In this document: piece by piece, positions 32,998 to 41,779 of the stretch
Layout of the letters: each line of letters starts with the position of its first letter
Position numbering within the stretch: position 1 is the stretch's first letter
Source of the DNA: an uncultured Oscillospiraceae bacterium
GTDB taxonomy: Bacteria; Bacillota; Clostridia; Oscillospirales; Oscillospiraceae
Direction of reading: 5' to 3'
NCBI GenBank assembly: GCA_934565615.1
Contig: CAKTIH010000001.1
Span: forward strand, 1 to 64,000
Length of the DNA stretch: 64,000 nucleotides
Translations under genes and position numbers: made by a program
Notes under the pieces: model-generated
Told to the model about the DNA's origin: nothing
The model's database searches: none
What the model saw: the letters and a program-made list of their open reading frames with translations, nothing else

Positions 32998-35373
32998 TTA
33001 TTTCAGTTCGACAACAGTCACGCCCGCTTCGCCCTCGCCGAATCTCCCCAACCGGAAGGATTTGACGCTTTTGTTCTTCTTGAGCATCTGCTGCACGGCG
33101 GCGCGGAGTGCGCCCGTTCCCTTGCCGTGGATGATGGTGACGGTCTTGAGCTTACCCATGACGGCGCTGTCGATGTACCTTTCCGCCGCGAGCACGCCCT
33201 CTATCGTCTCCATGCCGCGCAGGTCTATCTCGCTCGCGACGCTGACGTTCCTGAGCTGCGAGCTGCTCCTTGCGGCGCTGCTCTTTGCCTCCGGTGCTTT
33301 TTCTCCTTCGAGCAGCAGCACCTCGTCCTCCTTCGCGCTCACGTTCATTATTCCCGCGCGCAGGCTCAATACACCGTCGGGCGATTTGGAAATGACTGTC
33401 GCCTTGACGCCCATTGATTTTATCTTTACCACGTCCCCGACTTTCACCGGGCGGGCCGACACCTTGTCCGCTTCATCGTCCGTAAGCTCCTTCTGCAGGG
33501 CCTGTTCGGAGAGGTTGAGCTGGCGGCGAAGCTGGGCGCGCGCTTCGTTCACGCGCTGTGCGTCCTGATCCTTGTCCGCCGCTTTGCGCATTTCGTCAAG
33601 CTCCGCGAACACCTGTTCGGCAGTTGCGCGCGCGTCGGCAATGATACACTCCGCTTCGCGGCGGGATTTGAGGTCAGCCTTGTCAAGCCGTACCTCGAGC
33701 TCCGCCTTGAGGAACGCCGCCTTCTTCGCGTTCTCCTGCGCCTCGCGCAGCTTCAGCGCCGCTTCGTTCCTGTCCTTTTCCAGCAGCAGCCGCGTCTGCT
33801 CGAGCTTTTCTATCGTCGCTTCAAAGCTCGCGCTCTCGGTGCTGACGCGGTTCTTCGCGTCCTCGATGATCTCATCGCTCAGACCGAGACGCTTTGATAT
33901 TGCAAAGGCGTTCGACTTTCCCGGTATGCCGACCAGCAGATGATAGGTCGGGCGCAGGGAGTCGACGTCAAATTCGCAGGAGGCGTTCTGCACCCCGGCC
34001 TCATTCGTCGCGTATACCTTGAGTTCAGCGTAGTGCGTCGTCGCCGCGACGATCGCGCCGCATTTTCTCACGTGCTCAATGACCGCAATGGCCAGCGCCG
34101 CGCCCTCCGCCGGGTCGGTGCCCGCGCCGAGTTCGTCGAAAAGTATCAGCGATCTGTTGTCGCATTCAGATATTATGTTAACTATGTTGCTCATATGTGC
34201 CGAGAAGGTCGACAGGCTCTGCTCAATGCTCTGCTCGTCGCCTATGTCGGCCAGTATGTGCGCAAACACGGGCAGCCGGCTGCCGTCGTCCGCCGGGATG
34301 TGCAGGCCGCACTGGTTCATTGCCGCAAGCAGACCTATCGTCTTTATGGAGACGGTCTTGCCGCCGGTGTTCGGCCCCGTGATGACGAGCGTATCAAAGC
34401 TGTCGCCCAGCTCCACGTCTATTGGCACAGCCTTGCTCTGGTCGAGCAGCGGGTGCCGTGCATGGCGCAGGACTATCGCCCGCTCGTCCATCGCCGCCTG
34501 CTGGCAGTTGAGCTTATAGGATAGCTTTGCCTTGGCAAATATCAGGTCGAGTCTGACGAGCACGTCATAGTCCGAGCTTATATCGTCCCGGTGCTCTGCG
34601 CAGTCCGCGGAGAGCTCTGCAAGGATGCGGTCTATCTCCGCCTTCTCCTTCGCTGCAAGCTCGCGCAGCTCGTTATTCGCCTTGACCGCGCCCATAGGCT
34701 CGATGAAAAGCGTCGCTCCGGAGGAGGAAATGTCATGCACCAGCCCCGGCACGGAGCCTTTGAACTCCGCCTTCACCGGCACGACATAACGGTCGGAGCG
34801 CATCGTGATTATCGGCTCCTGCAAAGCCTTGGCATAGCTCGGGGAGGAAATTATCTTCTGCAGAGCTTCCCGCGCTCTTGACGCCGCAGCGCGCATCTGC
34901 CGCCGTATCGTCGCAAGCTCGGGAGACGCCGCGTCTGCTATCTCATCCTCACCGACTATCGAACCGGTTATCTTTTCCTCAAGGAATTTGTTCGTGCGCA
35001 GCGCGTAGAACAGATGGTCTATCGGCGTTTTGCCGACGCTGTCATCCGCGATATAGCCGCGCACAAGCCGGGCACATTGCAGCACTCCCGCTATATCGAG
35101 CAGCTCCCGCGTGTTGAGCGCGCCGCCGAGGTCCGCTCTCGCAAGCGAAGCGCGCACGTCCTTAACCCCGTAGAATGACGGGCTGCCGCGCACGACCATC
35201 ATGGTTTTTGCCGCCGTCGTCTCCTCTATCCTGTGCCGCACCTCGGCCTCATCCGTGGACGGTGCGAGCGCAAGCGCGCGCTCCTTTGCCGTATCGCCCA
35301 CGGCCTCGGCGGCAAGCATAGTCAAGACTGCCGGCAGCTCAAGCGTTGTAAGTGATTTTTCAAAAAAGCTCAT
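32998..35373 (-). CDS. mutS2: Endonuclease MutS2
   Basis: The 791-residue protein lacks the MutS mismatch-reading domain, has the ABC-type ATPase core (ITGPNTGGKTVSIKTIG Walker A, FDELGAGTDPAEGAAL Walker B and signature), a long coiled coil at about 510-620, a KOW-like stretch and a C-terminal Smr nuclease domain (IDLRGM and IHGKGTGALR). MutS2 has been linked to suppression of recombination and to rescue of collided ribosomes. It is last in the yqfC-to-mutS2 run, 24 nt after recO. Confidence 0.96.
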   Translation of the reverse strand: MSFFEKSLTTLELPAVLTMLAAEAVGDTAKERALALAPSTDEAEVRHRIEETTAAKTMMVVRGSPSFYGVKDVRASLARADLGGALNTRELLDIAGVLQCARLVRGYIADDSVGKTPIDHLFYALRTNKFLEEKITGSIVGEDEIADAASPELATIRRQMRAAASRAREALQKIISSPSYAKALQEPIITMRSDRYVVPVKAEFKGSVPGLVHDISSSGATLFIEPMGAVKANNELRELAAKEKAEIDRILAELSADCAEHRDDISSDYDVLVRLDLIFAKAKLSYKLNCQQAAMDERAIVLRHARHPLLDQSKAVPIDVELGDSFDTLVITGPNTGGKTVSIKTIGLLAAMNQCGLHIPADDGSRLPVFAHILADIGDEQSIEQSLSTFSAHMSNIVNIISECDNRSLILFDELGAGTDPAEGAALAIAVIEHVRKCGAIVAATTHYAELKVYATNEAGVQNASCEFDVDSLRPTYHLLVGIPGKSNAFAISKRLGLSDEIIEDAKNRVSTESASFEATIEKLEQTRLLLEKDRNEAALKLREAQENAKKAAFLKAELEVRLDKADLKSRREAECIIADARATAEQVFAELDEMRKAADKDQDAQRVNEARAQLRRQLNLSEQALQKELTDDEADKVSARPVKVGDVVKIKSMGVKATVISKSPDGVLSLRAGIMNVSAKEDEVLLLEGEKAPEAKSSAARSSSQLRNVSVASEIDLRGMETIEGVLAAERYIDSAVMGKLKTVTIIHGKGTGALRAAVQQMLKKNKSVKSFRLGRFGEGEAGVTVVELK

Positions 35374-35397
35374 ATCTTGTCCTATATAATTATTCCG

Positions 35398-36141
35398 TTA
35401 AATTTTCACATTCTTCCAGTAATCGAGCGTCGGGAAGCGGCGCTCGGTGTGCAGCAGCAGATACTCCTCCGCCGCGGCAGACAGGCGCTTTGCCCCCTCC
35501 CCCTCAAGTGAAAAGGACAGTATCTGCTTTGGAGACACCGAGCAGATATGCCGCATCGCGTTTAGAGACGCCGCGTCGAGCTTCACCGTCTGCCCTGCAC
35601 CGGCAGCGCAGCGGCGGCAGCACACGCAGCCGCGCTCGAGCATAAGCAGCGGGTCACCCGGCTCTTCCTCGCCGCACACCTCGCAGCGCGAAAGCTCCGG
35701 AGTATAGCCCGCAAGGCACATCAGGCGCAGCTCGAAAGCGGCCTTGATATGCTCCGGAGTATACATCCCGCGGCTTAACGCATAGAGGCAGTTGAGCGCA
35801 AGCTGCATGAGCGGCGCATCCGGCTGATCCTCAACGCTCAATGCGTCGGCGCACTCGGCAAAATAGCAGCCCAGCGCAAAGCTCCCGATATCCGCGCGCA
35901 GACCGTCAAAGCCCTCTTTCACAGTGGCTTCGTTCACCGTCCAGCGGCCTAAATTACCGAAAAGCGTCATTTCCGAATAGGTCAGCTGCTGGGTCGCCGC
36001 GGCGGTCTTGCTGCTTTTTCTCAAAGCTCCGCGCGCCTTGGCGGTTATCTTCCCGTCGGTATCCGTAAGCAGGGTGAGTATCCGGTCGGCTTCCTTATAC
36101 CTCACTCCCCTCAGCACGAGGGCGTTCACCGTTTTGAACAT
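35398..36141 (-). CDS. recO: DNA repair protein RecO
   Basis: The 247-residue protein starts with an OB-fold (NALVLRGVRYKEADRILTLLT) and has a four-Cys zinc site in the middle (CEVCGEEE and CVCCRRC). It loads RecA on SSB-coated DNA together with RecR in the RecF pathway. The position after yqzL and era is conserved in Firmicutes. The start ATG follows directly after yqzL with a 13-nt gap. Confidence 0.94.
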   Translation of the reverse strand: MFKTVNALVLRGVRYKEADRILTLLTDTDGKITAKARGALRKSSKTAAATQQLTYSEMTLFGNLGRWTVNEATVKEGFDGLRADIGSFALGCYFAECADALSVEDQPDAPLMQLALNCLYALSRGMYTPEHIKAAFELRLMCLAGYTPELSRCEVCGEEEPGDPLLMLERGCVCCRRCAAGAGQTVKLDAASLNAMRHICSVSPKQILSFSLEGEGAKRLSAAAEEYLLLHTERRFPTLDYWKNVKI

Positions 36142-36154
36142 CTATGTACACCAA

Positions 36155-36316
36155 TCATCCGAGAGTCTGGGTCTGCTGACCCGTATCCTTGTTTTCCCGC
36201 TTCGTTCCGTCCCGCTTTTTATCCGCCGCGGTGTCCATGCAGACGGTCTTATACAACAGATAATACAGCGGGTCGCCCGATTCAGCGAATGCCTTCCATA
36301 TAGGGTCAGCGCTCAT
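36155..36316 (-). CDS. yqzL: YqzL-family small protein
   Basis: A 53-residue frame starts MSADPIWKAFAESGDP, with AGAGGTG 7 nt upstream. The W-K-x-F-x-x-[ST]-G pattern followed by YYLLYK matches the tiny YqzL protein encoded between era and recO in Bacillus. The tail (from residue 30) is charged and probably disordered. Function is unknown in any species, but the position exactly between era (57-nt gap) and recO (13-nt gap) supports the call. Confidence 0.85.
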   Translation of the reverse strand: MSADPIWKAFAESGDPLYYLLYKTVCMDTAADKKRDGTKRENKDTGQQTQTLG

Positions 36317-36373
36317 TCAAATCACCTCTGCGTTTATTATCTGCAAAGGCGCATGGAATACGTATGGGAAAAA

Positions 36374-37264
36374 TTAGTTATCCTGCGTGAAGCCGAAGTT
36401 GCGCAGGGACGCCATTGAATCACGCCAGTTCTCCTTGACCTTGACCCAGGTCTGGAGGTAGACCTTTGTGCCCATGAAGTCCTCGATATCCTCGCGGGCA
36501 AGCTCGCCTATCTTCTTGAGCATCGCGCCCTTTTTGCCGATGATAATGCCCTTATGGCTGTCCTTTTCGCAGTATATCGTCACTTCAAGATCGATTATGC
36601 CGTTCTCGCGTTCGGAGAACTTTGTGACCTCTACAGCCGTGCCGTGCGGTATCTCCTTATCAAGGCACTTGAGCAGCTTTTCGCGCACGAGCTCCGCGCA
36701 TATCTGGCGCTCCGGCTGGTCGGTTATCATATCGTCCGGGAAAAGATGAGGCCCCTCGACGGCGTATTTGTCAAGCTCGGCGAGAAGCTCATCCAGTCCC
36801 TCGCCTGTCCTTGCGGAGATGGGGATGATGCTGTCAAAGTCATATGCCGCGCTATAGACTGCCATGACCTCAAGGAGCTTGGACTTGTCCACGGTGTCTA
36901 TCTTGTTTATTACGAGCACCGCCGGTGCGCCGGTCTGGCGCAGACGCTCGATAAGCGCCTGCTCCTGCGGGCCGATCGACCCGATGGGCTCGACCAGAAG
37001 GAGCACGCAGTCAACATCCGCGACGCTCTCACGGACGACGTTCACCATATAGTCGCCAAGCCTTGTGCGCGGCTTGTGAAAGCCCGGAGTGTCCATGAGC
37101 ACAAACTGAGTCTCGCCGCGCTCGACAATGGCGGTGATCCTGTTTCGGGTAGTCTGCGGCTTATTGGAAACGATGGCGATCTTTTCGCCGACAAGAGAAT
37201 TGGTAAGGGTGGATTTGCCGACGTTCGGCCTGCCGCATATGGTTATCATCGCTGATTTAGTCAT
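36374..37264 (-). CDS. era: GTPase Era
   Basis: The 296-residue GTPase has G1 GRPNVGKST, G3 DTPGF, G4 NKID and a C-terminal KH domain (GIIIGKKGAMLKKIG) that binds the 3' end of 16S rRNA. It acts in 30S subunit assembly. It follows ybeY by 29 nt; both proteins act on 16S rRNA maturation and are often neighbours. A second Met at codon 6 is an alternative start. Confidence 0.97.
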   Translation of the reverse strand: MTKSAMITICGRPNVGKSTLTNSLVGEKIAIVSNKPQTTRNRITAIVERGETQFVLMDTPGFHKPRTRLGDYMVNVVRESVADVDCVLLLVEPIGSIGPQEQALIERLRQTGAPAVLVINKIDTVDKSKLLEVMAVYSAAYDFDSIIPISARTGEGLDELLAELDKYAVEGPHLFPDDMITDQPERQICAELVREKLLKCLDKEIPHGTAVEVTKFSERENGIIDLEVTIYCEKDSHKGIIIGKKGAMLKKIGELAREDIEDFMGTKVYLQTWVKVKENWRDSMASLRNFGFTQDN

Positions 37265-37293
37265 GTATTTTTTCTCCCGTATTTCCGTATTTT

Positions 37294-37779
37294 TTAATCC
37301 ATATCGTCGCCCATGATGAATTTTTCGCGGGCTCTCATCTGTTTTTTCATCTCGCCCTCGTCCACATGGTCATAGCCCAGCAGGTGGAGGATCGAGTGTA
37401 CCGTGAGGTACATGAGCTCCCTTTTATATCCGTGGCCAAATTCCTCTCCCTGCGCCTCGCAGCGGGGTACGGAGATCATCATATCGCCGAGGAGAACATG
37501 TCCCGTCTCCGGGTCGCGCTCGCACATTTGGGCGTCAAAACGCCCCGGTTTAAGCTCATTCTGCGGAAAACTGAGAACATCCGTGGCACGGTCAACATCG
37601 CGGAACTCCTTGTTCACGGCGTGTATCCCGTCGTCATCAGTTAACATAACACTGACGATGCAGGGCACGTCCACGCCCTCTGCATCGAGCGCCATATTCA
37701 CCGCTTTTTTGATGTAGCCGGCTGACTCATTATGGCCAAGATTTGCCGCCTCGCGGCTCACATAAATTTCATGCTGCAT
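37294..37779 (-). CDS. ybeY: Endoribonuclease YbeY
   Basis: The 161-residue protein has the zinc-binding H-x3-H-x5-H motif in HSILHLLGYDH near its C-terminus and FPQNELKPG upstream. It matures the 16S rRNA 3' end and takes part in ribosome quality control. The ATG at 37779 is chosen over a TTG at 37791 that overlaps the AGGAG ribosome site and phoH. It lies between phoH and era as in most Firmicutes. Confidence 0.94.
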   Translation of the reverse strand: MQHEIYVSREAANLGHNESAGYIKKAVNMALDAEGVDVPCIVSVMLTDDDGIHAVNKEFRDVDRATDVLSFPQNELKPGRFDAQMCERDPETGHVLLGDMMISVPRCEAQGEEFGHGYKRELMYLTVHSILHLLGYDHVDEGEMKKQMRAREKFIMGDDMD

Positions 37780-37787
37780 GTTCCGGC

Positions 37788-38795
37788 TCAACTCCTCTTG
37801 AATTTTTTCGGCGGCAGCTTTTTAACAGGCGGCTCCGCCGGGTTTTTCTTATCGTACACCTCATAGGCTTCGATGATCTTCTGAACAAGGCGGTGACGGA
37901 CAACGTCAGACCCGGTGAGCTGGCAGATGGCGATATCCTCAATACCGTCGAGCACCTTCATGGCAACTTTGAGGCCGCTGGTCTTATCCTCGGGCAGGTC
38001 GATCTGCGTAATATCGCCGGTGATGACGACCTTGGAGCCGAAGCCGATACGGGTCAGGAACATTTTCATCTGCTCACGGGAGGTGTTCTGCGCTTCATCG
38101 AGAATAATGAAGCTGTCGTCCAGAGTTCTGCCGCGCATGTAGGCAAGGGGTGCGACCTCGATATTGCCGCGCTCAAGATATTTCTGATAGGTATCGGCGC
38201 CGAGCATATCGAACAGCGCATCATACAATGGGCGCAGGTACGGATCGACCTTGCTCTGCAGGTCGCCGGGCAGAAAGCCGAGGCGCTCCCCCGCTTCGAC
38301 GGCGGGACGGGTGAGGATGATGCGGTTGACCTCCTCGGCGCGGAAAGCCGCAACGGCGGCGGCGACAGCAAGATAGGTCTTGCCGGTACCGGCGGGGCCG
38401 ATGCCGAGGGTGATGGTATTCTTCGCGATAGCATCGCAGTACGCCTTCTGACCAAGCGTCTTTGGCTTGATGGGCTTGCCCTTGGCGGTGATGCAGACGA
38501 CGTCCCCGGCAAGCTCGTTTATCTTCGTCTCCTTCCCTTCGGAGACGAGCTTGAGGATATAGCGGACGTTCTGCGCGTCGATATTCTCACCCTTCGCAGC
38601 AAGGGTGAGAAGCCCGTTGATGGCCTTTTCGGCGAGCATGACGCTCTCCTCCTCGCCGCAGATATGGATCATATTATCACGGTCAAGCACCTTGACGCTC
38701 AGTTCGTTTTCAATAATGCGCAGGTTCTGGTCAAAGGAGCCGAACACGCTGATGACATGCTCCATCCTTTCGACTTCTATGGTTTTGTCTATCAT
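37788..38795 (-). CDS. phoH: PhoH-family ATPase
   Basis: The 335-residue protein has Walker A GIGPAGTGKTYLAVAAA and Walker B FIILDEAQNTS near residues 140-240, plus an N-terminal KH-like part. PhoH-type proteins are ATPases of the helicase-like class and probably act on RNA; they are linked with YbeY in many genomes. The ATG at 38795, with AAAGGA upstream, is preferred to a TTG at 38837 that overlaps yqfD. Confidence 0.93.
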   Translation of the reverse strand: MIDKTIEVERMEHVISVFGSFDQNLRIIENELSVKVLDRDNMIHICGEEESVMLAEKAINGLLTLAAKGENIDAQNVRYILKLVSEGKETKINELAGDVVCITAKGKPIKPKTLGQKAYCDAIAKNTITLGIGPAGTGKTYLAVAAAVAAFRAEEVNRIILTRPAVEAGERLGFLPGDLQSKVDPYLRPLYDALFDMLGADTYQKYLERGNIEVAPLAYMRGRTLDDSFIILDEAQNTSREQMKMFLTRIGFGSKVVITGDITQIDLPEDKTSGLKVAMKVLDGIEDIAICQLTGSDVVRHRLVQKIIEAYEVYDKKNPAEPPVKKLPPKKFKRS

Positions 38796-38817
38796 CTTTT
38801 TCCTTTCATTCCGCTTG

Positions 38818-39981
38818 TCAATTGATGGTACGGTCAACGGCTATATTTTCGAGGCAGTGCGCGCGGAGCGTGACGACGAACAGGCCATCAGCACCAGCTT
38901 CGGTGAAGCTCTGCTGAAGGATCTGCCCATCCGTCCCGGCATCGAGGAGTGCGGAGAGATGCAGCTTCATGGCGTCAGCGTCATATCCCGTTCCCTCCGA
39001 AAGCTCATAGGGAACATAGCTCTCCTTCACGATGCGCAGCGGCAGGGCGAAAAGCCCCTCTGCTCCAAGTGTATATTCTGCAATGATTTTATCACATCCG
39101 TCAATAGCTTTTCCACTGCTTAAATATAAATTTATGCGTCTTTTTCCAAAAATGATCGCGAAGCGGCTGCGCGTGACGCCCTTTGGCTGCTTGAGCTGCC
39201 CCGTCTCGGGGCAGACGGCGTTGAGCTCCGCCCATGTATCGGCCATGACGGTGGCTCGCGCATAGACGGTGCGCGGCTCCCCGGCAAGGCTCTCCAAGCT
39301 GCCGGTGACAAGAGTCTCCCCTTCTGTCACGGCCTGCCCCGGCTCGACGAGCGCCTTGCCGCGCAGGACGGAAACGCGGCGGATGATGCCGGGTTTCGAG
39401 GCGGCGATATCGGCAGCGCCGGCTTCGTTATAAATAACGGGCTTCTCCTCGCACTCCTCGATGAGGACGATGGCGCGTGAGGAGCAGACATTGACGCTCA
39501 TCCACCCGAGCTGCGGCAGGCGCAGGAGCATTTTGCTCCGGATCATATCCGAGGAAAGTGACGGCCAGAAGCTGCCGCAGCCGAGGCCGCAGTCCTCAAG
39601 CGCGCGCATTATCTCCGCGCGGCTTAAGCGCTTATTGCCGCGCACGTCGATGTCCCAGACAAAGAGCGTGGAAACAAGAAAGACCGCCGCGAGCACAGCC
39701 GCCGTGACGAGCAGCCACACGCGCCGCCGCGCAAAGCGCCGGTTCTCGCTGCCGCCGCGGCTCTCAAGAACGGTCATTTCGCAGGAGCAGGCGCGAGCAA
39801 GCTCGCGCAGCTTTGCAAGGTCGCCCTCATGGGCGTTAAAGCGCAGGGTGTTTTCATTGACGCACTCAAGCTCCCACAGCTCCAAAGCGCTCAGAGCGGA
39901 GGCATTGAGAAGGCTCTCGGGAAACGCACCGAACACCTCTACCCTGACGCGCCCCTTTATTTGCTCAAAGATCCTGTTCAT
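38818..39981 (-). CDS. yqfD: Sporulation protein YqfD
   Basis: The 387-residue protein has an N-terminal soluble domain, one transmembrane helix at about 90-110 (WLLVTAAVLAAVFLVSTLF), and an external domain with a FtsQ-like start (VWDIDVRGNKRLSRAEIM). YqfD is a conserved spore-former protein expressed in the mother cell in Bacillus, with unknown biochemical function. It follows yqfC by 3 nt; the pair is found together across Firmicutes. Confidence 0.9.
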   Translation of the reverse strand: MNRIFEQIKGRVRVEVFGAFPESLLNASALSALELWELECVNENTLRFNAHEGDLAKLRELARACSCEMTVLESRGGSENRRFARRRVWLLVTAAVLAAVFLVSTLFVWDIDVRGNKRLSRAEIMRALEDCGLGCGSFWPSLSSDMIRSKMLLRLPQLGWMSVNVCSSRAIVLIEECEEKPVIYNEAGAADIAASKPGIIRRVSVLRGKALVEPGQAVTEGETLVTGSLESLAGEPRTVYARATVMADTWAELNAVCPETGQLKQPKGVTRSRFAIIFGKRRINLYLSSGKAIDGCDKIIAEYTLGAEGLFALPLRIVKESYVPYELSEGTGYDADAMKLHLSALLDAGTDGQILQQSFTEAGADGLFVVTLRAHCLENIAVDRTIN

Positions 39982-39984
39982 AAG

Positions 39985-40257
39985 CTAACCCCACTCGATA
40001 TTCCTGATACGTCCGCCCACCAGCAGCTCATTCTTATTCATGGCCTTCAGGCGCAGCCCTGTGCCGTCAAGGCAGACTTTGCCGCGCGGAACGGCGACGA
40101 CAATGCGCTCGGCGGTATACTCGAGCACACCGCGGTGATTTTCTATAACGGCGCTCCTGCCGCCCGTCACGGTCAGCTTACCGGAGCCGAGCAGCACATC
40201 CTCCGGCAGCTCCAGCTTATCTGCCAGCTCATACGGAAGCTCCCGCAGCTTTTTCAC
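39985..40257 (-). CDS. yqfC: Sporulation protein YqfC (YabP/YqfC family)
   Basis: A 90-residue protein of the YabP/YqfC family (LPEDVLLGSGKLTVTG, VLEYTAERIVV, LDGTGLRLKAM). The family is restricted to endospore formers. The GTG at 40257, with AGGAGG 8 nt upstream, is preferred to a GTG at 40266 that overlaps the ribosome site. A sigma-E-like promoter motif lies upstream, shared head-to-head with ylbJ. Confidence 0.87.
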   Translation of the reverse strand: MKKLRELPYELADKLELPEDVLLGSGKLTVTGGRSAVIENHRGVLEYTAERIVVAVPRGKVCLDGTGLRLKAMNKNELLVGGRIRNIEWG

Positions 40258-40280
40258 GGGCAGCACCTCCTATCCGATCT

Positions 40281-40314
40281 GTATAAATCTATGCCGCGAA
40301 ACATAGCATGATAC
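40281..40314. promoter_or_regulatory. Divergent, overlapping sigma-E-like promoters of yqfC and ylbJ
   Basis: Plus strand GTATAAA (40281-40287), 14-nt spacer, CATAGCAT (40302-40309). Minus strand GTATCAT (40308-40314), 14-nt spacer, CATAGATT (40286-40293). Both resemble the mother-cell sigma-E pattern, and the whole 34 bp is an imperfect palindrome. Confidence 0.45.
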
Positions 40315-40337
40315 ATGGACAAGGGAGGGATGGCACG

Positions 40338-41294
40338 ATGAACAGAAGGCTTGCGGTGACGGCGGCACTATGCGCGATGGCGGCGCTGATATTCTCGGCA
40401 AAGGAGGCGGCGGCAGCCTGTCTCAATGCGCTGGAGCTGTGCGGAAGGATGATAATCCCGGCGCTGTTCCCGTTCTTTGTGCTGTCGATACTCCTCAACC
40501 GTCTCGGTCTGCCGGGGATGCTGGGCAAGGTCTTTGCGCCGTTTGCCTCCCGGCTTTACGGAATAAGCGGTGCGGGAGCTTCGGCGCTGCTCATCGGCCT
40601 GACGGGCGGCTACCCGCTCGGCGCGGCGTACATCGCGGACATGGAAAGACAGGGCTCCATAACGGCAAGCGAGGGAGAGCGGCTGCTCGGCTTCTGCAAC
40701 AACTCGGGACCCGCGTTCATCATCGGCGCTGTGGGCAGCGGGGTGTTCGGCTCGGTAAAGATCGGGCTGCTGCTATATGCGGTACATATCTTCTCGGCGC
40801 TCGCGGCGGGGCTGTTTTTCAGAAACCGCAGCTTCTGCGGAGAGACGCAGCCGGTGCTGCTGGAAAGCGTTGACACGGGTTCGGTACTGCCGGAGGCGGT
40901 GAAGCAGGCGGTCGCATCGATACTGAACGTATGCGGGTTTGTGCTGTGCTTTTCGGTGATAGTGGGCTTACTTGACGCGAAGGGGCTGTTCTCCCTCGCC
41001 TGCGGTTTCCTGTCATCGCACCTCGGCTGGGAGCTGCACTTTTCCCGCGCACTGCTGACGGGCGTATTGGAGTTAGGCAGCGCCGCGGGAGCGATGGCGG
41101 GGCTTGACCTCACGCCGCACAACCTCGCGCTCGCGGCGGGCGTACTCGGCTGGGGCGGACTGTCGGTACACTTTCAAACGCTGGCAGTGCTGGCGGGGAG
41201 CAAAATAAAAGGCGCCCTGCATCTGACAGGGCGCCTGATAAGCGCGAGCATCGCCGCGGTGACGGCGTATATAATAGGGGTGGTTTTGCTTTAG
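40338..41294 (+). CDS. ylbJ: Sporulation membrane protein YlbJ/SpoVV
   Basis: The 318-residue polytopic protein starts at MNRRLAVTAA, with GGGAGGG 8 nt upstream. It has about eight membrane segments with Gate/nucleoside-recognition-type motifs (LTGGYPLGA, CNNSGPAFIIGAVGSG). YlbJ (SpoVV) carries dipicolinic acid from the mother cell across the outer forespore membrane in Bacillus. It is divergent from yqfC-yqfD with a 80-nt gap holding sigma-E-like motifs, consistent with mother-cell expression. Confidence 0.88.
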   Translation: MNRRLAVTAALCAMAALIFSAKEAAAACLNALELCGRMIIPALFPFFVLSILLNRLGLPGMLGKVFAPFASRLYGISGAGASALLIGLTGGYPLGAAYIADMERQGSITASEGERLLGFCNNSGPAFIIGAVGSGVFGSVKIGLLLYAVHIFSALAAGLFFRNRSFCGETQPVLLESVDTGSVLPEAVKQAVASILNVCGFVLCFSVIVGLLDAKGLFSLACGFLSSHLGWELHFSRALLTGVLELGSAAGAMAGLDLTPHNLALAAGVLGWGGLSVHFQTLAVLAGSKIKGALHLTGRLISASIAAVTAYIIGVVLL

Positions 41295-41331
41295 AAAAGC
41301 AGGCATTGTTGACTGCACAGGCAGCCGGAGA

Positions 41332-41394
41332 TTTTTATCCCCTCAGGCGCTTACGCGCCAGCTCCCCTTGCAACAAGGGGAGCCTTGTTGGGGG
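41332..41394. repeat. Double-hairpin intergenic repeat, copy A
   Basis: TTTTTATCCCCTCAG leads into a variable hairpin (41346-41350 with 41355-41359) and a conserved 10-bp hairpin (41361-41370 with 41374-41383), then CCTTG. Copy B is at 52209-52270. It lies between convergent ylbJ and bofA. I recall similar repeats in Faecalibacterium-type genomes but could not check. Confidence 0.75.
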
Positions 41395-41404
41395 CGCAGC
41401 TATT

Positions 41405-41668
41405 TTAAAAGAACAGCTTCAAGACGATCAGAAACGCGACGCCGGGGATGCCGAACACACCGGAGATAAGGCAGTTGATAAAATTCATGGGCAGTGAAAA
41501 ATCAAAAAAGCCGCTTATGAAATTGGCGATAATAAGAAGCAGAAACCCGGAAACGGCGTTTATAAGAATTTTGAACACGAGCTTCACCGGCGCGGCAAGC
41601 AGCTTTATGACAACGACGATCGACAGCACAAGCGCAATTGCCGTAAAGATAAGAGAGGCGGTTTCCAT
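41405..41668 (-). CDS. bofA: Pro-sigma-K processing inhibitor BofA family protein
   Basis: The 87-residue membrane protein has three hydrophobic segments and the BofA pattern LINAVSGFLLLIIANF and LPMNFINCLISGVFGIPGVAFLIVL. BofA holds the SpoIVFB protease inactive until the forespore signal arrives. The GAAAGGG ribosome site is rather far (13 nt) from the ATG. A CATACAAA box (minus strand, 41699-41706) resembles a sigma-E -10 element, but no matching -35 was found. Confidence 0.82.
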   Translation of the reverse strand: METASLIFTAIALVLSIVVVIKLLAAPVKLVFKILINAVSGFLLLIIANFISGFFDFSLPMNFINCLISGVFGIPGVAFLIVLKLFF

Positions 41669-41779
41669 ATTTATACCATGACCCTTTCAGTTCCATTTTT
41701 TGTATGAGTATCCGCGGCACGCATCGGAGATAATAGAAGCAGACAGATTCCCGGCGGAACAGACAGAGAAAGCCGCAGG

